From Pseudomonas sp. SCA2728.1_7 (GTDB taxonomy: Bacteria; Pseudomonadota; Gammaproteobacteria; Pseudomonadales; Pseudomonadaceae), in NCBI RefSeq assembly GCF_018138145.1, contig NZ_CP073104.1:4283001-4347000 (forward strand): a stretch of 64,000 nt of DNA, given 5' to 3'. A model generated the notes under the pieces. That model searched no databases, was not told the origin of the DNA, and saw only the letters and a list, made by a program, of their open reading frames with translations. Positions 51,526 through 60,897 of this stretch are shown here, piece after piece. Each line of letters begins with the position of its first letter. Positions within the stretch are counted from its first letter, which is position 1. A program made the translations under genes and the position numbers.

Positions 51526-51909
51526 ATGAAATTTCGTTTTCTTCTGTGGATGATGGGTTTGTTGATGGGTAAGGCCAGCCGGACAAATCCTGCGTTCCAG
51601 CAGCAGTTGGGTGACAAGGATCTGGTGTTTCAGCTGCAGACGCTGGACGGGAAAGTGGCGCGGCATTTCGTGGTCAAGGATCAGCGCATCACCAGCAAGT
51701 CTGGCGTGGTGGCTGAGCCGGCGTTTGCGATTGCGTTTAAAGATGCCGGTTATGGTTTTGCGACGATGCAGGCGAAGAACAAGCAGTTGGCGTTTATGCA
51801 GGGGATTCAGGACAAGTCGATCCAGCTCAAGGGCAATCCGGCGCTGGTGATGTGGTTTCAGGGGTTGATGAAGTATTTGGTGCCGAGGAAGGCTAAGCCT
51901 AAGGCTTGA
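51526..51909 (+). CDS. SCP2-like sterol-carrier-fold protein
   Basis: The protein has 127 residues from the ATG at 51526 (TGAGG 9 nt upstream; an in-frame GTG two codons earlier is less likely). After a short hydrophobic N-terminus it has an SCP2-like alternation of strands and helices (VFQLQTLDGKVARHFVVKDQRIT, FAIAFKDAGYGFATMQ, FMQGIQDKSIQLKGNPALVMWFQGL). It would bind lipid or act as an accessory factor. Function in bacteria is unclear. It matches the small gene next to the HDOD gene in P. aeruginosa. Confidence 0.78.
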   Translation: MKFRFLLWMMGLLMGKASRTNPAFQQQLGDKDLVFQLQTLDGKVARHFVVKDQRITSKSGVVAEPAFAIAFKDAGYGFATMQAKNKQLAFMQGIQDKSIQLKGNPALVMWFQGLMKYLVPRKAKPKA

Positions 51910-51934
51910 GGTGGTCAGTTAGACCGAGTTGGAT

Positions 51935-51996
51935 TCTTCGCGAGCAGGCTCGCTCCCACAGGGATTTTGGTGATCCTTGGGGAGCGGGCCTGTTTC
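51935..51996. repeat. REP pair, right arm degenerate
   Basis: Left arm TTCGCGAGCAGGCTCGCTCC (51937-51956) is intact; the right arm GGAGCGGGCCTGTTTCG (51980-51996) has drifted. Between the convergent ends of the SCP2-like and HDOD genes. Confidence 0.75.
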
Positions 51997-51999
51997 GTT

Positions 52000-53400
52000 T
52001 TAGGCCTGGCTGAACTGCGAGGCCAGTTCACGCAGCAGGACTTCGGCTTCGAGGACTTTGCTGACGACGTCGTTGGCCTTGTCGCGAGTCAAACCCACAC
52101 GTTCAAGCAGCGCATCCGGAATGTCTTCGTCCGGGCCGGAGCCAATCCCCCGGCTACGCAGCAGGCGTACGGCCAGGCAGACGAGGTTCGGGTATTCGGC
52201 GTAGGCGCCGTCGTAGCTTGGGTCGTGCTGGAAGCGTAGGGCGGTGGCCAGCTCATCGGGCATGTCCCAGTAGCGCATCAGCCACGAGCCGATCTGTTCA
52301 CGGCTGATACCGAGCAGGTGTTGCTCGATGTAGCTGTGGCACAGGTGCGGGTTGACCTCCAGGTGACGGCAGATCAGCGAGAAGTGCGGCGGGAACACGT
52401 GGGCCAGCAGCAGGTAACCGAAGTTGTGCAGCAGACCGGCCAGATACGTCAGGCCGGCTTCCGGGCGCTGGGCGCGCGGCATGGCGCGGGTCAGGCCTTC
52501 GATGACGGCGGCGGTGTAGATCGACTGCTGCCAGTACGGCGTGGTGTGTTGCGGGTGGTCTTTGGGCAGGCTCAGGGTCTTGCCGAGGGCAAGGCCCAGC
52601 GCCAGATTGATCACCAGATCGAAACCGAGCACGCGAACGATCGCGTCTTCCACCGAGCGAATCTTGCCCGGCGAGGCGTAGTACGGCGACGCCGCCCAGC
52701 TCACCACTTGCGCGGCCAGCGCCGGGTCGGTTTCGACCACGCCGGTGATGTCGTCGATGGTGGCGTTGGGGTCGACGCGCAGCTTGATGATTTTTTGCGC
52801 GGTTTCGGCCAGCGGCGGAATCTCGATGGTCGCTTCCAGACGCTGCTGGATGCGCCGCGCGGTGAACGCTTGCACGGCCTGGGTGATTTCCTCGCGGTCA
52901 TCGTCCGGGCGGTCGAGGTTCGGGCGGATGCTGCTCAGGGCTTCGCCGAAGTTGGCGGCGCTGGCCTTGGTCAGCATGGTCTTGAAATCTTCGCTGGCGA
53001 TTTCCAGCAGCAGGCCCGGCTCGCCGGAGTTGATCAGCAACTTCGGTTCGCGCAGCAGGCTTTCTTCGTAGAGGCACGGCGAGCTGGTCAGCGCTGGCAG
53101 GCCCGGCAGCAGGCTCAGGCTGTGTTTGCCGAGCATCTTTTCCAGGCGCTCGGTGGATACGGCGGTGAGGCGACGGCCCGTCAGTTCGGCGAGGCGATTG
53201 AGATCGAGCAATTGGCTCTGCGGAAACAGCACCATCAGCGCGCCGACGGCGTCGTCCAGCAACACGGCTTGTACCTTGCGCGATGCATTGAGGCCGTGGT
53301 GGTCGAGCACTTCTTCGTAGGCGATGCCCAACTTGCCTAGCAGCAGCCGAATGACAGACGGCGCGTGCGGGGATTCGGGGGCGAGAGCGGCTTCGGTCAT
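52000..53400 (-). CDS. YbaK/HDOD-domain signalling protein
   Basis: The protein has 466 residues from the ATG at 53400 (an in-frame TTG lies eight codons upstream). The N-terminal part (about 15-150) resembles the YbaK/aminoacyl-tRNA deacylase fold (LDHHGLNASRKVQAVLLDDAVGALMVLFP); the central and C-terminal part is an HDOD domain (about 195-400; IEIPPLAETAQKIIKLRVDPNATIDDITGVVETDPALAAQVV). HDOD proteins relate to signalling and gene regulation without known catalysis. Core gene next to recG, same strand. Confidence 0.85.
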   Translation of the reverse strand: MTEAALAPESPHAPSVIRLLLGKLGIAYEEVLDHHGLNASRKVQAVLLDDAVGALMVLFPQSQLLDLNRLAELTGRRLTAVSTERLEKMLGKHSLSLLPGLPALTSSPCLYEESLLREPKLLINSGEPGLLLEIASEDFKTMLTKASAANFGEALSSIRPNLDRPDDDREEITQAVQAFTARRIQQRLEATIEIPPLAETAQKIIKLRVDPNATIDDITGVVETDPALAAQVVSWAASPYYASPGKIRSVEDAIVRVLGFDLVINLALGLALGKTLSLPKDHPQHTTPYWQQSIYTAAVIEGLTRAMPRAQRPEAGLTYLAGLLHNFGYLLLAHVFPPHFSLICRHLEVNPHLCHSYIEQHLLGISREQIGSWLMRYWDMPDELATALRFQHDPSYDGAYAEYPNLVCLAVRLLRSRGIGSGPDEDIPDALLERVGLTRDKANDVVSKVLEAEVLLRELASQFSQA

Positions 53401-53479
53401 GATCTGTATCCGTTTTTGAAACAATGGCAGGAGTATAACCAGCTTGATCAGAACGATCTGTCAGAAACTGCGACGGTGC

Positions 53480-55555
53480 TCACACTTGGCCGTATTGCTG
53501 CCCGTGACGCAACCAGCGATCGAGTAATGGGCTGACGTGGGTTGGCCAGCGTTCCAGCAAGGCTTGCGCGGCGTCGCGCACGGCGGGCAGCAGGTCGGCG
53601 TCGCGCATCAGGTCGGCGACTTTGAATTGCAGCAGACCGGTCTGGCGGGTGCCGAGCATTTCCCCGGGGCCGCGCAGTTCGAGGTCTTTTTCGGCGATGA
53701 CGAAGCCGTCGTTGGTCTCGCGCATGATGCCCAGGCGCTGACGACCGATCTGCGACAGCGGCGGATGGTAAAGCAGCACGCAATGGCTGGCCGCGCTGCC
53801 CCGGCCGACCCGACCACGCAATTGGTGCAGTTGCGCGAGGCCAAGACGCTCGGGGTTTTCGATGATCATCAGGCTGGCATTGGGCACGTCGACGCCGACT
53901 TCGATCACGGTGGTGGCGACCAGCAGTTGCAGGTTACCAGCCTTGAATTCGGCCATGACGGCGGCCTTCTCGACGGGTTTCATGCGCCCGTGAATCAGTC
54001 CGACTTTCAGTTCGCCGAGGGCGAGGGTGAGGTCTTCAAACGTGGTTTCGGCGGCCTGACAGGTCAGCTCTTCCGACTCTTCGATCAGCGTGCACACCCA
54101 ATAGGCCTGACGGCCCTCAGCGCAGGCACCGCGCACGCGTTCGATGACTTCGACGCGGCGGGTGTCGGTGACCAGCACGGTATTGACCGGGGTACGCCCG
54201 GGCGGCAGTTCGTCGAGGATCGAGGTGTCGAGGTCGGCGTAGGCGCTCATCGCCAGCGTCCGTGGAATCGGCGTGGCGGTCATGATCAGTTGATGCGGGC
54301 ACATGCGCCCGCCGACGCCTTTCTGCCGCAGCGCCAGACGCTGCTGCACGCCGAAGCGGTGCTGCTCGTCGATGATCACCAGCGCCAGATTCTTGAACTG
54401 CACTTCGTCCTGGAACAGCGCGTGAGTGCCGACCACCATCGGTGTGCCGCTGGCAATCTGTTCCAGCGCGGCGACGCGGTTCTTGCCCTTGAGCTTGCCG
54501 GCCAGCCACGCGACTTCAATGCCCAGCGGTTCGAGCCAGCGCTTGAAGGTGATGAAGTGCTGTTCGGCGAGGATCTCGGTCGGCGCCATCAGCGCAACCT
54601 GATAACCGGCCTCCAGCGCTTGCAGGGCGGCGAGGGCGGCGACCACGGTTTTGCCAGCGCCCACGTCACCTTGAATCAGCCGCAGCATTGGTTCGTGCTG
54701 GCTGAGGTCGTAGGCGATTTCGTTGCCGACACGCTGTTGCGCGCCGGTCGGGTTGAATCCAAGGTTGGCCAGGTATTTCGGCGGCAGCTTGGTCGCTTTC
54801 GGCATCGCTGGTGCGCGCAGCGAACGCATGCTTTCGCGCAGACGTTGCTGTGAAAGTTGGTGCGTCAGCAGTTCTTCGAAGGCGAGGCGATGCTGGGCCC
54901 AGTGATGGCCGAGGGCGAGTTCGTCGACGTCGGCATCGGCGGGCGGGTTGTGCAGGTAGCGGATCGCATCGGCCAGCGGCGCCAATTGATAGTCGCGGGC
55001 CAGTTCGGTTGGCAGCCAGTCGGGCAAGGTGTCTGGCTTGAGCATCGTCAGCGTCTGCAGACACAACTGGCGCAGACGCGCTTGGGTCAGGCCTTCGGTG
55101 AGCGGGTAGACCGGGGTCAGGGTTTCATCGACTGGCGGCGGTTCGTCGCCGGTGATGGCGCGGTATTCCGGGTGGTAGATCTCCAGTCCTGACGCACCGG
55201 GCCGGGCTTCGCCGTAGCAGCGAACCCGCGTGCCACGCTTGAGGCCTTCTTTCTGCGCGTTGCTGAAATGGTAGAAGCGCAGACTTAGTCCGCCGGTGCC
55301 ATCCTGCAAGCGCACGACGAGGCTGCGGCGTCGACCCATGACCACGTCGGCGCCGCTGACGGTGCCTTCGACCACGGCATCCTGCCCCGGCCGCAGCGCA
55401 CCGATCGGCACCACGCGGGTGCGATCCTGATAGCGCAGCGGCAGGTGAAACAGCACGTCCTGGAGATTCTCCAGACCGACCTTGGCCAATTTCTCGGCCA
55501 TGGCTTCGCCGACACCCTTGAGTGCCGTCACCGACACTTGCGACAGCTCCGTCAT
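53480..55555 (-). CDS. recG: ATP-dependent DNA helicase RecG
   Basis: The protein has 691 residues. An N-terminal wedge/OB domain (about 1-180, FHLPLRYQDRTRVVPIGAL) is followed by superfamily 2 helicase motifs: motif I GDVGAGKTVVA, motif II DEQHRFG, motif III TATPIPRTLAM, and motif VI QLRGRVGRGS, then the TRG region. RecG remodels stalled forks and Holliday junctions. It is 9 bp downstream of oxyR, as in other pseudomonads, and probably co-transcribed with it. Confidence 0.98.
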   Translation of the reverse strand: MTELSQVSVTALKGVGEAMAEKLAKVGLENLQDVLFHLPLRYQDRTRVVPIGALRPGQDAVVEGTVSGADVVMGRRRSLVVRLQDGTGGLSLRFYHFSNAQKEGLKRGTRVRCYGEARPGASGLEIYHPEYRAITGDEPPPVDETLTPVYPLTEGLTQARLRQLCLQTLTMLKPDTLPDWLPTELARDYQLAPLADAIRYLHNPPADADVDELALGHHWAQHRLAFEELLTHQLSQQRLRESMRSLRAPAMPKATKLPPKYLANLGFNPTGAQQRVGNEIAYDLSQHEPMLRLIQGDVGAGKTVVAALAALQALEAGYQVALMAPTEILAEQHFITFKRWLEPLGIEVAWLAGKLKGKNRVAALEQIASGTPMVVGTHALFQDEVQFKNLALVIIDEQHRFGVQQRLALRQKGVGGRMCPHQLIMTATPIPRTLAMSAYADLDTSILDELPPGRTPVNTVLVTDTRRVEVIERVRGACAEGRQAYWVCTLIEESEELTCQAAETTFEDLTLALGELKVGLIHGRMKPVEKAAVMAEFKAGNLQLLVATTVIEVGVDVPNASLMIIENPERLGLAQLHQLRGRVGRGSAASHCVLLYHPPLSQIGRQRLGIMRETNDGFVIAEKDLELRGPGEMLGTRQTGLLQFKVADLMRDADLLPAVRDAAQALLERWPTHVSPLLDRWLRHGQQYGQV

Positions 55556-55564
55556 GACGCTCGC

Positions 55565-56494
55565 TTAACCGGCCGTAACCGGTGCCGCTGGCTTGGCCAC
55601 CGAACACAGGCGAATGGAGTCGGCGAGAATCTCGATGGCTTTCGGCCGCGGGAAACTCGCGCGCCAGGCGATAGCCACGGTGCGGAACGGCACCGGTGGC
55701 GACAGTGGCCGCACTTCGATCACGCCGGGGGCGTAGTGATGGCTGTCGACCGCCGACAACGGCAGGATCGAGATGCCCAGACCGGACGCGACCATGTGCC
55801 GAATGGTTTCCAGCGAGCTGGATTCGACGGTGGTGTGTTTGGCACCGTCGTTGCCCTTGGTCAGGGTCGGGCAGGCTTCAAGAACCTGATCGCGGAAGCA
55901 GTGGCCCTCACCGAGAAGCAGCAGGCTCTTGTCGTTGAGCAGGCCGGCGTCGATGGTTTCTTTCTGGGTCCACGGGTGCTGGGCCGGCATCAAGACGTAG
56001 AACGGCTCGTCGTAGAGCGGCAGGGTCAGCACGTCGGCTTCGTTGAACGGCAGGGCGATGATGATCGCGTCGAGCTCGCCGTTGCGCAGTTTGTCGCGCA
56101 GCACGTGGGTGAAGTTTTCTTCAATGTACAACGGCATCTGCGGGGCGACCCGGTGCAGTTGCGGAATCAGATGCGGGAACAGGTACGGGCCGACGGTGTA
56201 GATCGCGCCGACTTTCAATGGGGCGGTCAACTGGTTCTTGCCAGCCTGGGCCAGTTCGCGGATGCCTTGCGCTTGCTCGAGGACTTTCTGCGCCTGGGCG
56301 ACGATGCCTTCGCCGACCGGGGTCAGGCGCACGGCACTTTTGCTGCGCTCGAAAATCAGCACACCGAGTTCGTCTTCAAGCTTTTTCACGCCCACCGACA
56401 GGGTCGGCTGGCTGACGTGGCAACGTTCGGCGGCGTGGCCGAAATGCTGCTCTTGGGCGAGGGTGACGATGTAGCGTAATTCTGTGAGGGTCAT
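55565..56494 (-). CDS. oxyR: Hydrogen peroxide-inducible regulator OxyR
   Basis: The protein has 309 residues. LysR-type helix-turn-helix at the N-terminus (HFGHAAERCHVSQPTLSVGVKKLE). Both redox cysteines are present: C199 in GEGHCFRDQV and C208 in EACPTL. Oxidation forms a disulfide that switches on catalase and alkyl hydroperoxide reductase genes. recG follows directly, an arrangement kept in Pseudomonas. Confidence 0.98.
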   Translation of the reverse strand: MTLTELRYIVTLAQEQHFGHAAERCHVSQPTLSVGVKKLEDELGVLIFERSKSAVRLTPVGEGIVAQAQKVLEQAQGIRELAQAGKNQLTAPLKVGAIYTVGPYLFPHLIPQLHRVAPQMPLYIEENFTHVLRDKLRNGELDAIIIALPFNEADVLTLPLYDEPFYVLMPAQHPWTQKETIDAGLLNDKSLLLLGEGHCFRDQVLEACPTLTKGNDGAKHTTVESSSLETIRHMVASGLGISILPLSAVDSHHYAPGVIEVRPLSPPVPFRTVAIAWRASFPRPKAIEILADSIRLCSVAKPAAPVTAG

Positions 56495-56612
56495 AGCAAG
56501 CGTCCATGAAGATGCGGGCCAAGCATACCGGCTGCAATCGATAGACGCACGTTATCAGACTGAGTGTGGAATGCGACACCGGGCAATGTGGGTTTGCCGC
56601 GCGCAGATACGC

Positions 56613-56637
56613 AAAAGGCACCTTCCGGTGCCTTTTT
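56613..56637 (-). terminator. Terminator after tonB
   Basis: 10-bp stem AAAAGGCACC/GGTGCCTTTT (56613-56622, 56627-56636) with loop TTCC. Placed between tonB (ends at 56771) and the oxyR promoter region, beyond a REPIN. Confidence 0.8.
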
Positions 56638-56667
56638 GGCTGGATCTTCCGGCTAACGGAGAGCCCT

Positions 56668-56758
56668 TGTAGGAGTGAGCCTGCTCGCGATTGCGGCGTG
56701 TCAGTCAGAAAATCATCGTCTGACACAACGCTATCGCGAGCAGGCTCACTCCTACAGG
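56668..56758. repeat. REPIN
   Basis: Arms TGTAGGAGTGAGCCTGCTCG (56669-56688) and CGAGCAGGCTCACTCCTACA (56737-56756) are exact reverse complements, spacer about 48 bp. Lies just downstream of tonB. Confidence 0.92.
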
Positions 56759-56770
56759 TTTTGCGTTGCC

Positions 56771-57517
56771 TTAGCGACGGCGTTCGAGCGAGTAAACAAA
56801 CGGCGCAACAATTTCGATCGAGCCGTTGTTGAGCATGTCGGCCGGTGGCTTGGGCAGCGGTTGTGCGCGGCGGATCATTTCCAGGGTGGCCCGGTCCAGA
56901 TCGGCGTTGCCGGAGCGGCCCACCAGTTCGAACGACAGCACATTACCTTCGGCATCCACCACGAAGCGCAGACGGTTCAAGCCTTCTTTACCGCGTGCCT
57001 GAGCACTGGCCGGGTACTTTTTGTACTTGGCCAAATGCGCGAGCAGGGTGCCTTGCCAACTGGCCTTGGCAGCCATCTGAGCCGGCGACGGACCCGGTGC
57101 AGGCTGGGCGGATTTCTCCGTCGGCGCCTGAGTCGGTTGCGTGTCGGCCGGCTTCTCCTCGGAAGGTTTTTCCTTCGGTGGATCAGGCAGCTTCTTCTCG
57201 ACCGGCTTCGGCGGTTTCGGCTTGGGCTTCGGCTTGGGTTTCTGCACCGCGATTTCAGCTTTCGGTGCTTCGGCCAGCTTCGGAATCGGCAACTCTTCCA
57301 CCGGAGCCGGTGGCTGCGGCGGTGTGACGACTTTCGGCGGAGCAGGCGGTGGCGGGGCCGGAACCGGGGCCAGCTCGACCATCATTGCCTGCGGCGGCAA
57401 TTCGATGGGCGGGCGGGCGGTCCAGTTCAGCGCCAGCGCGATGGCCAGCGCATGAACGCCCAGCACCACGGCCAGGCTACCGCTGTAACGCGTCAGCTTA
57501 TGGCGCGACGTGATCAT
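56771..57517 (-). CDS. tonB: Energy transducer TonB
   Basis: The protein has 248 residues. N-terminal membrane anchor (about 13-32, GSLAVVLGVHALAIALALNW), a long Pro/Lys/Glu-rich spacer (KPKPKPKPKPPKPVEKK around residue 95), and a C-terminal TonB domain (YPASAQARGKEGLNRLRFVVDAEGNV; then LDRATLEMIRRAQPLP). It transmits proton-motive force to outer-membrane receptors. Its start overlaps the exbD stop (ATGA). Part of exbB-exbD-tonB. Confidence 0.96.
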   Translation of the reverse strand: MITSRHKLTRYSGSLAVVLGVHALAIALALNWTARPPIELPPQAMMVELAPVPAPPPPAPPKVVTPPQPPAPVEELPIPKLAEAPKAEIAVQKPKPKPKPKPPKPVEKKLPDPPKEKPSEEKPADTQPTQAPTEKSAQPAPGPSPAQMAAKASWQGTLLAHLAKYKKYPASAQARGKEGLNRLRFVVDAEGNVLSFELVGRSGNADLDRATLEMIRRAQPLPKPPADMLNNGSIEIVAPFVYSLERRR

Positions 57518-57942
57518 TTCTTGGCTGCCGTCTCAAGTCCGACCAGGCCGACCTTCAGGTAACCGGCAGAGCGTAGGTTATCCATCACGCTCATCAGGTC
57601 GCCGTAATCCACGCCTTTATCGGCCTGGAAGAAGATGGTGGTGTCTTTCTTGCCCTTGGTTCTGGCGTCGAGGGTGGCGCCCAGTGCTTCGGGCTTCACT
57701 TCGTCTTCGCCGAGGAACAGGCGCTGGTCAGCCTTGACGCTGAGGAACACCGGTTTCTCTGGCCGCGGCGCCGGTTTGGCGGTCGAGGCAGGCAGGTCGA
57801 CTTTGATGTCCACGGTGGCCAATGGCGCGGCCACCATGAAGATGATCAACAGCACCAGCATCACGTCGATGAACGGCGTGACGTTGATTTCGTGGTTCTC
57901 GGCCAGATCGTCGTCTGCGCCTTCTTTCAAATGCAGGCCCAT
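57514..57942 (-). CDS. exbD: TonB-system protein ExbD
   Basis: The protein has 142 residues. Single N-terminal membrane segment with the essential Asp (INVTPFIDVMLVLLIIFMVAAP) and a small periplasmic domain (LSVKADQRLFLGEDEV). It forms the proton channel with ExbB. Six bases separate it from exbB, and its stop overlaps tonB. Confidence 0.97.
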   Translation of the reverse strand: MGLHLKEGADDDLAENHEINVTPFIDVMLVLLIIFMVAAPLATVDIKVDLPASTAKPAPRPEKPVFLSVKADQRLFLGEDEVKPEALGATLDARTKGKKDTTIFFQADKGVDYGDLMSVMDNLRSAGYLKVGLVGLETAAKK

Positions 57943-57948
57943 GGCCGA

Positions 57949-58902
57949 TTACCCCACTTTGACCATGTGCGGCTGCGAGCTGCGCTCAGGCTGGTGATCG
58001 AGGTCGCGGCTGACCAGCAGCAGCACTTCTGCCGAGGCGTCGGAAACCTGCGCCTTGTAACCGGCGATGGAGCGGGCGAAGACGTTGTAGATCACCACGG
58101 CCGGGATCGCGGCAACCAGACCCAGTGCGGTGGCCAGCAATGCTTCAGCAATACCTGGCGCTACGACAGCAAGGTTGGTGGTCTGGGTTTTGGCGATGCC
58201 GATAAAGGAGTTCATGATGCCCCACACGGTACCGAACAGGCCGACGAACGGCGCGGTGGAACCGATGGTGGCGAGGACGCCGGTGCCGCTGCTCATGTTG
58301 CGACCGCAGGCTGCAACCAGACGCTCGAGACGGAAGCTGACGCGTTCCTTGATGCCTTCTTTCTCGCGGCTGTTGACCGACAGGCGCATCTCTTCGAGGG
58401 CGTCGTGCACCAGCAGGTTGGCGAGGGTGCCTTCCTTGCCGGCAGTGGTACTGGCTTCTTTAAGGGTGGTGGCTTTCTTCAGGGCGGCGATTTCGCCACG
58501 CAGACGACGCTTGGCGCCCATCAGCTCGAAGCCTTTGGCGATCCAGATGGTCCAGGTAATGATGGAAGCGATGGCCAGACCGATCATCACGATTTTCACG
58601 ATGATGTCGGCGTTCTGGTACATGCCCCACGGCGACAGGTCGTGGGCCATGCCCAGGCTGTTGTCGGCTTCGAGAACTTCAGGAACGTCGGCAGCGTCAA
58701 CCGCTTGCACCGGATCGGTAGCGGCCGGGGCAGCCGGAGCGGCGGCTGGTGCGCTTTGCTCGGTGGCAGCTGGCGTTGCTGGCGCTTGAGCGTCGGCGAA
58801 AGCGGCGGTCGGTGCCAGCATCAGGCTGAGCAGCAGAGCCGCCACTGCGCTCCAGGCGCGAGGTCGATTGGTTGGCGAAGCGGGGATTTGATTACGTGTC
58901 AT
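57949..58902 (-). CDS. exbB: TonB-system protein ExbB
   Basis: The protein has 317 residues from the ATG at 58902; the open frame extends 21 codons further, without good start context. An Ala/Pro-rich, signal-like N-terminal extension (about 1-90), common in pseudomonad ExbB, is followed by three membrane helices of the MotA/TolQ family (IVKIVMIGLAIASIITWTIW; then LATIGSTAPFVGLFGTVWGIMNSF; then LLATALGLVAAIPAVVIYNVF). It begins the operon; the 190-bp upstream region is AT-rich and may hold an iron-regulated promoter, but no clear Fur box was found. Confidence 0.95.
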   Translation of the reverse strand: MTRNQIPASPTNRPRAWSAVAALLLSLMLAPTAAFADAQAPATPAATEQSAPAAAPAAPAATDPVQAVDAADVPEVLEADNSLGMAHDLSPWGMYQNADIIVKIVMIGLAIASIITWTIWIAKGFELMGAKRRLRGEIAALKKATTLKEASTTAGKEGTLANLLVHDALEEMRLSVNSREKEGIKERVSFRLERLVAACGRNMSSGTGVLATIGSTAPFVGLFGTVWGIMNSFIGIAKTQTTNLAVVAPGIAEALLATALGLVAAIPAVVIYNVFARSIAGYKAQVSDASAEVLLLVSRDLDHQPERSSQPHMVKVG

Positions 58903-59090
58903 GCTGGCCGGACCTGAGATAGAAAAACGGTGATGCTCTACCAGGCCTCGTGAGGCCGAGAACAAAAGTGGCGTGCATTATTGCAAGTAATTCTTGTTAA
59001 CAAAAGTAATAGAGTATCTTTTTTTCCTGCATTGCTAGCCGCTCGTCCTGTCCCGAGGCTAGTCTGTGTCTTTCCGATAGGAGTTTTTTG

Positions 59091-59948
59091 ATGTCCGCGC
59101 CTTCTGTTTTGATTGCCGGTTGTGGTGATGTCGGCAGTCGTCTGGCCAAGCAATTGCTGGCGGCTGGCTGGGAAGTTCATGGCCTGCGCCGGGATGTTTC
59201 AAAGCTGCCTGATGGTGTGATTGGCGTTGCCGGCGACCTGTTCAACGAAGACTGCCCGGCGACATGGCCGGTGGGGGCCGTGGACTATCTGGTGTATTGC
59301 GCTGCGGCCACCGATCACGATGAAGCCGGTTATCGCGCGGCTTATGTGCAGGGTTTGCAGAATGTGCTGAGCTGGCTGGATGACTATGGGCAGGTGCCTG
59401 AGCGGCTTATTTTCGTTTCCAGCAGCAGTGTGTATGGGCAGCAGGAGGGTGAGTGGGTCGATGAGAACTCAGAGACCATCGCTGCCGGTTATTCCGGGCG
59501 ATTGATGCTTGAGGCTGAGCAGGTCGCGCTTAAGAGTGGCATTCCTGCGAGCATTCTGCGTTTGACCGGGATCTACGGGCCGGGCCGCGAATGGCTGCTG
59601 ACTCAAGTGCGTCGCGGTTATCGCGTGGCGGTTGATCCGCCGCTGTATGGCAATCGAATTCATGCCGATGACGCAGCAGGGTTATTGGCGTTTCTGCTGG
59701 AAAAGGCTCGGCAGGGCGTGAAGCTGGAGGATTTCTACATCGGTGTCGACGATGCGCCAGCGCCATTGGCGGAAGTCGTGGGCTGGTTGCGTGAGTATCT
59801 GGGCGTTACCGAATGGTCGGAAGATGCCAGCGTGCGGCGCACCGGCAGCAAACGCTGCAGCAATGCCCGGGCGAAGGCGTTGGGCTGGACGCCAACGTAC
59901 CCGAGTTACCGCGAAGGCTACGCCGCGATCCTCGAAGGTAAATGCTGA
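59091..59948 (+). CDS. NAD(P)-dependent SDR-type epimerase/reductase
   Basis: The protein has 285 residues from the ATG at 59091, with TAGGAG upstream. Extended short-chain dehydrogenase: nucleotide motif VLIAGCGDVGSRLA, VSSSSVYG near residue 110, and LRLTGIYGPGR. The active-site Tyr of YxxxK type is replaced or shifted (AGYSGRLMLEAEQ), which is known in the YeeZ-like branch. Substrate unknown; no pathway neighbours to guide it. Divergent from exbB. Confidence 0.85.
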   Translation: MSAPSVLIAGCGDVGSRLAKQLLAAGWEVHGLRRDVSKLPDGVIGVAGDLFNEDCPATWPVGAVDYLVYCAAATDHDEAGYRAAYVQGLQNVLSWLDDYGQVPERLIFVSSSSVYGQQEGEWVDENSETIAAGYSGRLMLEAEQVALKSGIPASILRLTGIYGPGREWLLTQVRRGYRVAVDPPLYGNRIHADDAAGLLAFLLEKARQGVKLEDFYIGVDDAPAPLAEVVGWLREYLGVTEWSEDASVRRTGSKRCSNARAKALGWTPTYPSYREGYAAILEGKC

Positions 59949-59969
59949 CTTCCTGACAACGCAAAACAA

Positions 59970-60062
59970 CTGTAGGAGTGAGCCTGCTCGCGATGAGGTC
60001 CTAACATTCAACACTTGTGCTGACTGTTAAACCGCTATCGCGAGCAGGCTCACTCCTACAGG
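59970..60062. repeat. REPIN
   Basis: Arms CTGTAGGAGTGAGCCTGCTC (59970-59989) and GAGCAGGCTCACTCCTACAG (60042-60061), exact reverse complements. Between the convergent ends of the SDR gene and the lipoprotein gene. Confidence 0.92.
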
Positions 60063-60087
60063 GGGGTTCTGCGAACTCAGAAGCGGG

Positions 60088-60828
60088 TTACTGCTTCTCC
60101 AGCAACCACTTGCGCTCGCCCGGCGTGTACTGCGGCATTTCGTCCGCCAGCGCGGTGTTCACGGCCTGGAAAATCTCCAGTTCCTTGCCCTTGCGCGCAA
60201 AGATGTAGGCGTTGCCCTGACCGTTGAGTTGCAACCACATGTTGTCGTTGGTACTGCTCATCGACGCGCAATCGCCCGCCAAGCACAGGGCATAACGGTC
60301 GGCCCCCGGCAAACCGGAAACCTGGCCATCCGCCTGGAACTGCACGGTGCTGCCTTCGCCCTGACCACTGGCGATTGTCCAGCTGCCGCCCATGTAGGCC
60401 GAATACAGCGCGCGTTCGAAACTGGCGCCAATCGGTGCGCCTTCCGGCACCGGAATCTGTGCACGGTCGAACACCTGCTCGGGTTCGTTCTCGCTGGCGG
60501 CTTGCTGCAGTTGTCCGCCGTCGCGTTTCAGCTCGCTAGCAGAACTGCCATAGAAGTCGACTTTCCAGGCGCCGGATTTCTCGCCCAGCAGCCGTCCTTC
60601 GACGTTCTCAAAACCGTTGGTGTAGCGGGCCTGACTGGCCTTGGTGTTGACGTCCCACTCAAGGTTCGGGCCGTAGGCCTGAAGCGCTTCGCGCAGGGGG
60701 CCGCCCTTGGCTGCGGCATCGATCGCCACCTGATTGATCCAGGTGCCGCTGATGTCACGGTCGGCAGGGTTGCTGGCGCAGCCGCCGAGGAAAATGGCGA
60801 GCAGCGGGAGAGCTAGCGCTTTGCGCAT
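60088..60828 (-). CDS. Lipoprotein of unknown function
   Basis: The protein has 246 residues. Signal peptide with lipobox LGGC (Cys 17). The mature part looks like beta-rich lipocalin/META-type modules (DISGTWINQVAIDAAAKGG; then SWTIASGQGEGSTVQFQADGQVSGLPG). It lies upstream of ridA in reverse order, as in P. aeruginosa. Function unknown. Confidence 0.82.
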   Translation of the reverse strand: MRKALALPLLAIFLGGCASNPADRDISGTWINQVAIDAAAKGGPLREALQAYGPNLEWDVNTKASQARYTNGFENVEGRLLGEKSGAWKVDFYGSSASELKRDGGQLQQAASENEPEQVFDRAQIPVPEGAPIGASFERALYSAYMGGSWTIASGQGEGSTVQFQADGQVSGLPGADRYALCLAGDCASMSSTNDNMWLQLNGQGNAYIFARKGKELEIFQAVNTALADEMPQYTPGERKWLLEKQ

Positions 60829-60897
60829 GGTGGAATCCTTTCAAAACCTTTTCTTGCAGAGCAGTCGGCGCGGCGTTTGAAGGCCGCGCCGTGCGCA

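Noticed and set aside
58903..59090. Fur box in front of exbB
   Set aside because: Iron control is expected, and the region is AT-rich, but no segment gave a convincing match to the 19-bp consensus.
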